Positions 58,903 to 64,000 of a stretch of 64,000 nt of DNA are shown in pieces. Source of the stretch: Alphaproteobacteria bacterium (GTDB taxonomy: Bacteria > Pseudomonadota > Alphaproteobacteria > Sphingomonadales > Sphingomonadaceae); assembly GCA_003241875.1 (NCBI GenBank), contig QBLU01000010.1, positions 1 to 64,000 on the forward strand. Reading direction: 5' to 3'. The translations under genes and the position numbers were made by a program. The notes under the pieces were generated by a model that saw nothing but the letters and a program-made list of their open reading frames with translations, was not told the origin of the DNA and did not search any database. Position 1 is the stretch's first letter. Every line of letters starts with the position of its first letter.

Positions 58903-61900
58903 TCATTTCCCCGGCGGCAGCGGATAGACCGGATAGGCCGGGCGGCGCGGCTCTACCGGCGGCGTCTTCTTCAGCGCCTCCATCGCCAGCGCAACGGCGG
59001 TGTCGAGCTGCGGGTCCTCGCCCCTGGCGACGAGCGCCGGCGCCTGGTCGATGCGGTGGTCTGGTTCGACGCCGTGGTTCTCGACCTCCCATTCACCCTT
59101 GGGATTGAAGAAGCCGACCGACGGGCTGGTGACGCTGCCGCCATCGATCAACGGCGGGATCGGCCCGATGCCGACGAGGCCGCCCCAAGTGCGCTTGCCG
59201 ACCAACGGCCCCAGACCGCGATCGCGGAACAGCCAGGGCAGCATGTCGCCGCCGGAGCCGGCCGATTCGTTGATGACCATGACCTTGGGGCCGGGGATGG
59301 CGGCATAGGGCGTCCGCTCGGTGGCGCCATAACGCGGCTGGAAATAGTTGGTCGTCTTTCGGGCGAGGACGTCGACGATATAGTCCGCCGCCTGGCCGCC
59401 GCCGTTGAAGCGATCGTCGATGATGACTCCGGACTTGTCGGTCTGGGCGAAGAAATAGCGGTTGAAGCTGGTGAAGCCGCCGCGGCCGGTATCGGGCAGA
59501 TAGACATAGGCGAGCTTGCCGCCCGACAGTTCGTCGACGCGGCGCCGGTTGCCGTCGATCCAGTCGAGGTTGCGCAATTGCAGCTCGCTGGCGATGGGCA
59601 CCACCGTCACCTGCCGGGCGAGGCCGCCGGCTGCGGGGGCGATGCCGAGGATCACCGCCTGCCGGGCCATGCCCTCCAGCGGCTGCTGGATGTCTGTGGC
59701 AGCAGTCAGGTCGTTGCCGTTGATGGTGACGATGCAGTCGCCGGGCGACAGGTTGAGGCCGGGCTGGGCCAGCGGCGCCTTGGCATCGGGCGACCAGCTG
59801 CCGCCATCGTAAATTTTGGTGATGCAATGGCGGTTGTTGCGGACTTCGAAATCGGCACCCAACAGCCCGCCGGGGACTCGCTTTGCCGCCGGGATGGCGC
59901 CGCCGGAGCCGCGCAGATGGCCGACCGACAGGCCGGTCAGCATCTCCTGGAAGACATAGTTGAGGTCGGAGCGCGACTGCACCCCGGCGAGATAGGGCTG
60001 CAGCCGCTTTTCGGCAGCGGCCATGTCATAGCCGTGGAAATTTGGATCGTAGAAGTACGATCGCTGGATGCGCCAGATTTCCCGGAACATTTGCGTCCAT
60101 TCGGCCGGTGGATCGACCCGCACCGCGAGCCCGTCGAGCTTCAGCCGGGTCTCGGCGTCGCCGGGCTTCAGCGGCGCATCCGATCCGGCGATGGCATAGC
60201 TCGGCTGCGGGCGCGACCCCGGCGCCGGCGGCGGCCCGATGGGGGCATAGCCGACGAGCAGTTTCTCGCCATTGGCGCTGACTTCGAAGCGCTCGACATT
60301 CTCGGCCAGCGTCGTCGTCTTCTTGCCCTCGATCGTCCAGCGCTTCAGCGTCGCCGCGGCGGGCGCATCCTCGTCGCTGTCGGCGCCTTCGGACGCGCTC
60401 AGCAGGAACAGCGTGCCGGGCTTGCCGGCCTGGAGGTCGCGATATTCGCCCGGCGGCAACGGCAGCACGGAGATGCGGCGCGCAATGGCGGCGGGGGCAA
60501 GGCCGGCCAGATCGACGATGACGGGCGGGACGCCAGGCTTGGCATTCTTCTCGGGCTTTTCCGCCGGGGGTTTGGCGGAATCGAGCTTTTCGTCATTGGC
60601 CTCCGGCGCGACCGGCGAGCCGGTGCCGCGAGCCAGCGCCAGCGCATAGATCGACGCTGTCGGGCGATAGAGGTTGCTCGACATGTCGAGGCCCTGGCGG
60701 GTGGCGCCGGCGTCGTTGCTGGCGAGGAAATACAGATATTTGCCGCTGCGATCGAAGGTCGGGAAGCTGACATTGGCGGCGGTGTCGGTCAGCTGCATGG
60801 TCTTGCCGGTGGCGACCGCGTGCAGCATCAGCACCTGGAAATGGTTGGCGGCGGTGCGCGGAAAGGCAAGCCAGGCCGAATCGGGTGACCAGGCCATGCC
60901 CTCGGGCGACGCGGCAAAGCCGCCGAAGCTGTCGGGATCGGCGACGCGGGTCAGCTTGCCGGTGACGAGGTCGAGCAGCAGCGTGTTGAGCTTGTTGTCG
61001 CGAAAGGCGATCTTTTTCGAATCCGGCGACCACAGCGGATCGAAATAATAGGTCGGCTCGGCATCGAGCTTGTAGGTGCGCAATGCTCCCTTACCGCGGT
61101 CGCCGGCGTCGCTGGCGCCGGTCTGGGCGGCGACGTGGAGGGCATAGAGCCCGCTTTCGTCGGAGAAATAGGCGATCGACTGGCCGTCGGGGCTCCACAC
61201 CGGCGAGCGCTCCATGACGCCGGGCGAATTGGAGATGTTGCGGATGACGCCGTCCTTGGCCGGCACCGACAAGATCTCGCCATGCGCCTCGACGACGGCG
61301 CGCAGGCCGGTGGGGGAGATGTGGACCGCCTGCACCTCCTCGGCGACGTTGAGGATGCGGGCGCGGACATCGGGCATGTCGCCCTCGACGGAGATCGCCA
61401 GCCGCTGCGGCGTGCCGCCGGGCGCCAGCGTGAACAGCTCGCCCAAGCGATCGAAGACGAGTTCGCGGCCGTCGGTGGCCAGCGTGCGGACGTTGGCGGG
61501 GCCGGGGTTGCGCCAGACTTCGGCGACGGCTTTGGTCGCCGGGTCATAGGAGAACACCCCGATCGGCCCGTTGCGGCCGGACAGGAAATACAGCTTGCCG
61601 CCCAGCCACACGGGCGAAAAATCGGCGGCGTCAGTGTGCGGGACCTCTGTCGATGCCAGCCCGGCCAGCGTCACCAGCGCGATGGTGCCGGCCTGGCCGC
61701 CGCGGTAGTTGCCCCAGGCGACATAGCGGGTGAAATCGGCCGAGAAGGCCGGCGCCAGCGGGTTGTAGGCGATGGTGCCGCCATCGGGCGACAATGTGCC
61801 CGAAAACGCCATCGGCAGCGGCAACGCCTTGGCCTGGCCGCCAGCGGCGGGCAGTTCGAAGATTTGCGTGTACCGGCTGGCGCTGCTGCGGTTCGATCGG

Positions 61901-62268
61901 AACAGGATGCGCTGCCCATCGGGCGACCAGGCGACGGCGGCATCGGCGGCGGGGTGCCAGGTCATGCGGCGCGGCACGCCGCCGCTCGCCGGCACCGTGT
62001 AGACATCGACATTGCCGTCATAGTCGCCGGTGAAGGCGATGGTCTGGCCGTCGGGCGAAAAGATCGGGGCGCTCTCGACGCCGACGCCGGTGGTCAGCCG
62101 GGTCGCGGCGCCGCCGGATTTCGCTGCCGTCCACAGGTCGCCGGCGTTGACGAAGGCGACGCGATCGCCGCTGATCGCCGGTTGTTGCAGGATGCGGGGG
62201 GCGGGCTGCGCCAGTGCCGCCGCCGCGACGCCGCCAAGAGCCGCCGCCAGAATCGCCATGATGGTCAT
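58903..62268 (-). CDS. Tricorn-protease homologue, S41 family (exported)
   Basis: A large protein of 1121 residues. Signal peptide: MTIMAILAAALGGVAAAALA. Two beta-propellers follow (about 25-340 with WD40-like FSPDGQTIAF, WSPDGQRILF, WSPDGQSIAY; and about 340-680 with WSPDSKKIAF, WSPDSAWLAF). A C1 region and a PDZ-like domain (about 820-890) lead to the S41 catalytic core. Active-site residues are His in MLTGLSVGHLRGSGG and Ser1005 in NESAGSGGDMLPW, the AGSxGD nucleophile motif of tricorn. Tricorn peptidases degrade peptides to short products; a signal peptide puts this one in the periplasm. GGGGA precedes the ATG. Monocistronic by position. Confidence 0.92.
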   Translation of the reverse strand: MTIMAILAAALGGVAAAALAQPAPRILQQPAISGDRVAFVNAGDLWTAAKSGGAATRLTTGVGVESAPIFSPDGQTIAFTGDYDGNVDVYTVPASGGVPRRMTWHPAADAAVAWSPDGQRILFRSNRSSASRYTQIFELPAAGGQAKALPLPMAFSGTLSPDGGTIAYNPLAPAFSADFTRYVAWGNYRGGQAGTIALVTLAGLASTEVPHTDAADFSPVWLGGKLYFLSGRNGPIGVFSYDPATKAVAEVWRNPGPANVRTLATDGRELVFDRLGELFTLAPGGTPQRLAISVEGDMPDVRARILNVAEEVQAVHISPTGLRAVVEAHGEILSVPAKDGVIRNISNSPGVMERSPVWSPDGQSIAYFSDESGLYALHVAAQTGASDAGDRGKGALRTYKLDAEPTYYFDPLWSPDSKKIAFRDNKLNTLLLDLVTGKLTRVADPDSFGGFAASPEGMAWSPDSAWLAFPRTAANHFQVLMLHAVATGKTMQLTDTAANVSFPTFDRSGKYLYFLASNDAGATRQGLDMSSNLYRPTASIYALALARGTGSPVAPEANDEKLDSAKPPAEKPEKNAKPGVPPVIVDLAGLAPAAIARRISVLPLPPGEYRDLQAGKPGTLFLLSASEGADSDEDAPAAATLKRWTIEGKKTTTLAENVERFEVSANGEKLLVGYAPIGPPPAPGSRPQPSYAIAGSDAPLKPGDAETRLKLDGLAVRVDPPAEWTQMFREIWRIQRSYFYDPNFHGYDMAAAEKRLQPYLAGVQSRSDLNYVFQEMLTGLSVGHLRGSGGAIPAAKRVPGGLLGADFEVRNNRHCITKIYDGGSWSPDAKAPLAQPGLNLSPGDCIVTINGNDLTAATDIQQPLEGMARQAVILGIAPAAGGLARQVTVVPIASELQLRNLDWIDGNRRRVDELSGGKLAYVYLPDTGRGGFTSFNRYFFAQTDKSGVIIDDRFNGGGQAADYIVDVLARKTTNYFQPRYGATERTPYAAIPGPKVMVINESAGSGGDMLPWLFRDRGLGPLVGKRTWGGLVGIGPIPPLIDGGSVTSPSVGFFNPKGEWEVENHGVEPDHRIDQAPALVARGEDPQLDTAVALAMEALKKTPPVEPRRPAYPVYPLPPGK

Positions 62269-62495
62269 GCCGTGTCCCCGTGCCCGAGGCGTTTGTTAGG
62301 GCCTTTGCCGCGATGCTTGCAAGCGGTGGCACGCGGGGAGCGACCCGCGGGGCGCCGGAGGATCGAGGTCGTTGCGGGCTTACGTAAACGTCCCGGTGGC
62401 AACGGAACTTTGCAACTGTCATCGTCGCACTGTAAGGCCGTGCCGGTGACGGCCGTCCCTGGGTTGAAGGGCCGGAAAGTGGTCGAGGAGTGATA

Positions 62496-63323
62496 ATGCT
62501 GCAGGTTTCGCGCCAGGACGTGGTTTCCGATCCGTTCCCGCATGTCATCAAGCAGGGCATCCTGCCCGACGCGCTGTTCGCGCGGCTGCGCGCCGATTTT
62601 CCCGACGAGTCGGTGTTCGCCGGGCAAAAGGGCGAAAGCGGCACCTCGGGCAGCCGGACCGGATCGGGCTTCGACATCTATCGCGGTGACAGCTCGTTCG
62701 ATGCGCTGGTCGCCCGCTCCGACGCCTGGCGGGAGTTTGCCGAGTATCTCAACTCGGAGAAGTTCGCCGACACGTTCCGCGAGGTCTTTGCCGACCATCT
62801 CGGCAGCATCGGGCTGAAGGTCGACATCGCCAATTCGCACGTCGACCCCGGCTATGCCGAGCCGCGCGCCGTGATGAGCGAGACGGCGACCTTCAAGGAT
62901 CGGGTCGACGGCGTCGCCAACAAGCTGCTGGCGCCGCTGCGCAGCCCCAAGCCGATCGAACTGTTCACCCGGCTCGATATCCACAAGAGCATGGGCGGCT
63001 ATGCCAAGGTGCCGCATTGCGACCGGCCCAACCGGCTGTGCTCGCTGATCGTCTATTTCACCGATGCCGAGGCCGTGGGCTTGGAGGGCGGCGACCTGTC
63101 GATCTTCAAGCACAAGCAGGCCAAGCCGGTGGAAGATTACGAGCGCCACCCGCGGCCGGCGGATGTCGATTGCGTCGCGACGCTGTCGCCGCGCGCCAAC
63201 CTCGGCGTGTTTTTCCCGTGCATGAACAACAGCTATCACGGGGTCAGCGCGGTCACGTCCAAGGGCGTGGCGCGGGATTTTCTCTACATCAATATTTCGG
63301 GGCGAAAATCGAGCCTTTGGTAG
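62496..63323 (+). CDS. 2-oxoglutarate/Fe(II)-dependent dioxygenase-like protein
   Basis: A 275-residue double-stranded beta-helix protein. Candidate ligands are His and Asp in KVPHCDRPNRLCSL (HxD) and a distal His in NSYHGVSAVTSKG, with Arg in ARDFLYINISG for 2-oxoglutarate. It resembles prolyl-4-hydroxylase-like oxygenases. The ATG at 62496 follows GAGGAG with a five-base gap; a GTG at 62490 would lie right on the site. It is divergent from the tricorn gene and convergent with isocitrate dehydrogenase. The substrate is unknown; many bacterial relatives hydroxylate a peptide or small molecule. Confidence 0.8.
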   Translation: MLQVSRQDVVSDPFPHVIKQGILPDALFARLRADFPDESVFAGQKGESGTSGSRTGSGFDIYRGDSSFDALVARSDAWREFAEYLNSEKFADTFREVFADHLGSIGLKVDIANSHVDPGYAEPRAVMSETATFKDRVDGVANKLLAPLRSPKPIELFTRLDIHKSMGGYAKVPHCDRPNRLCSLIVYFTDAEAVGLEGGDLSIFKHKQAKPVEDYERHPRPADVDCVATLSPRANLGVFFPCMNNSYHGVSAVTSKGVARDFLYINISGRKSSLW

Positions 63324-63358
63324 GGCTTCGCTAAGAGGGCGGGCCTGGCAATCAAGCT

Positions 63359-63496
63359 GTCACCCCGGCGAAGGCCGGGGCCCATGAATCACCATTTTGG
63401 GTACTGATGTGCGCTTTACTCGCCTGGATAGCGGGGGAGTGGGCACCCGTGTGACGGAGATTGTGGTTCATGGGCCCCGGCCTTCGCCGGGGTGAC
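63359..63496. repeat. REP-like inverted repeat (copy 2)
   Basis: Arms 63359-63392 and 63463-63496 pair at 33 of 34 positions across 70 bp of unrecognised spacer. The arms carry the same sequence as the repeat at 26697-26804, including the inner CCCCGGC-GAAG-GCCGGGG hairpin. Again the position is a convergent junction, here between the dioxygenase-like gene and isocitrate dehydrogenase. Confidence 0.85.
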
Positions 63497-63522
63497 GTGG
63501 CCTGGGCTGACAGCGCCGGGCT

Positions 63523-64000
63523 CTACAGCCCCTTGCTGATTGCCGTATCCAGGTTCGACCGTACCGCCTCGAAGAACTTCTCGGTGGTCATCCAGGCCTG
63601 GTCGGGGCCGATCAGCAGCGCCAGATCCTTGGTCATGGCGCCCGATTCGACGGTTTCGATGCAGACCCGCTCCAGCGTCTCGGCGAACTTCGTCATCTCA
63701 GGCGTGCCGTCGAGCTTGCCGCGATGCTTCAACCCGCCGGTCCAGGCGAAGATCGAGGCGATCGGGTTGGTGCTGGTCGGCTTGCCTTCCTGGTGCATGC
63801 GATAGTGGCGGGTGACGGTGCCGTGCGCGGCCTCGGCCTCCACGGTGTTGCCGTCGGGGGTCATCAGGATCGAGGTCATCAGGCCCAGCGAGCCGAAGCC
63901 TTGCGCGACCATGTCGGACTGGACGTCGCCGTCGTAATTCTTGCAGGCCCAGATGAACTTGCCCGACCATTTCAGCGCGCTGGCGACGAGGTCGTCGATC
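63523..64000 (-). CDS. icd: NADP-dependent isocitrate dehydrogenase, C-terminal part
   Basis: The last roughly 159 residues of a dimeric (eukaryote-like, about 405-residue) NADP isocitrate dehydrogenase, which oxidises isocitrate to 2-oxoglutarate in the TCA cycle. The gene runs off the right edge. Seen: [29 protein letters not shown] with the metal-binding acidic residues (given in part), [14 protein letters not shown], the cofactor loop around [14 protein letters not shown] that favours NADP, and [16 protein letters not shown]. The C-terminus ends at [10 protein letters not shown]. It is housekeeping and unrelated to the catabolic island. Confidence 0.93.
   Translation of the reverse strand, partial: IDDLVASALKWSGKFIWACKNYDGDVQSDMVAQGFGSLGLMTSILMTPDGNTVEAEAAHGTVTRHYRMHQEGKPTSTNPIASIFAWTGGLKHRGKLDGTPEMTKFAETLERVCIETVESGAMTKDLALLIGPDQAWMTTEKFFEAVRSNLDTAISKGL

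Noticed and set aside
58714-60888. 724-codon plus-strand open frame
   Set aside because: Antisense to the tricorn homologue, which shows propeller repeats and the catalytic motifs.

Overview
The window is GC-rich, dense bacterial chromosome with no tRNA, rRNA, CRISPR array, phage or insertion sequence that I could see. The gene set suggests an alphaproteobacterium, most likely of the Sphingomonadales: two large TonB-dependent receptors next to Rieske oxygenases, a tricorn-type S41 peptidase, FixJ/FixL-type signalling and an NADP-type isocitrate dehydrogenase. That placement is inferred from gene content, not from a marker gene. Both window edges cut a gene: an M16 peptidase at the left and isocitrate dehydrogenase at the right.

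Region 1 (1-14.7 kb) is a stress, metal and redox block. After the M16 peptidase and a hybrid histidine kinase with two receivers comes a minus-strand operon read from 13.25 to 4.12 kb: PepSY protein, cytochrome b561, OmpR-type regulator, sensor kinase, second cytochrome b, then an RND heavy-metal efflux system (adaptor, pump, outer-membrane factor). Divergent from it are an exported rubrerythrin-like protein and a VIT1/CCC1-type transporter, probably for iron or manganese.

Region 2 (14.7-19.5 kb) is a signalling module of three translationally overlapping genes: FixJ-type response regulator, double-domain KaiC-like ATPase and FixL-like histidine kinase. A stand-alone BLUF blue-light receptor follows. 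No KaiA or KaiB is present.

Region 3 (19.5-58.7 kb) is a large catabolic island. It holds five Rieske oxygenase alpha subunits, one 2Fe-2S ferredoxin, two TonB receptors, two MFS transporters, four NTF2-like (SnoaL) proteins, two VOC proteins, three SDRs, an NmrA-type protein, two paralogous zinc-free MDR reductases and a GMC oxidoreductase with its small subunit and a TIM-barrel partner. It also holds CoA chemistry: an acyl-CoA ligase, two acyl-CoA dehydrogenases, two enoyl-CoA hydratases, a thiolase-like/DUF35 pair and a 2-oxoacid-dehydrogenase-like complex whose E2 is split into a stand-alone lipoyl protein and a lipoyl-less acyltransferase. A TetR regulator sits at the right end. The likely logic is TonB uptake of a hydrophobic aromatic or polycyclic compound, Rieske hydroxylation, SDR/MDR/GMC redox steps, CoA activation and beta-oxidation-like cleavage. 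The substrate cannot be read from the sequence. A plus-strand operon (29.8-41.1 kb), a minus-strand operon (49.6-41.2 kb) and a plus-strand operon (49.65-55.5 kb) make up most of it, the last two diverging from a 55-bp gap.

Region 4 (58.7-64 kb) returns to housekeeping: tricorn-like peptidase, a 2-oxoglutarate/Fe(II) dioxygenase-like protein and isocitrate dehydrogenase. Convergent gene ends longer than about 85 bp all carry palindromic elements, including two copies of a REP-like inverted repeat (26.7 and 63.4 kb) and two copies of a second repeat (55.6 and 57.8 kb).
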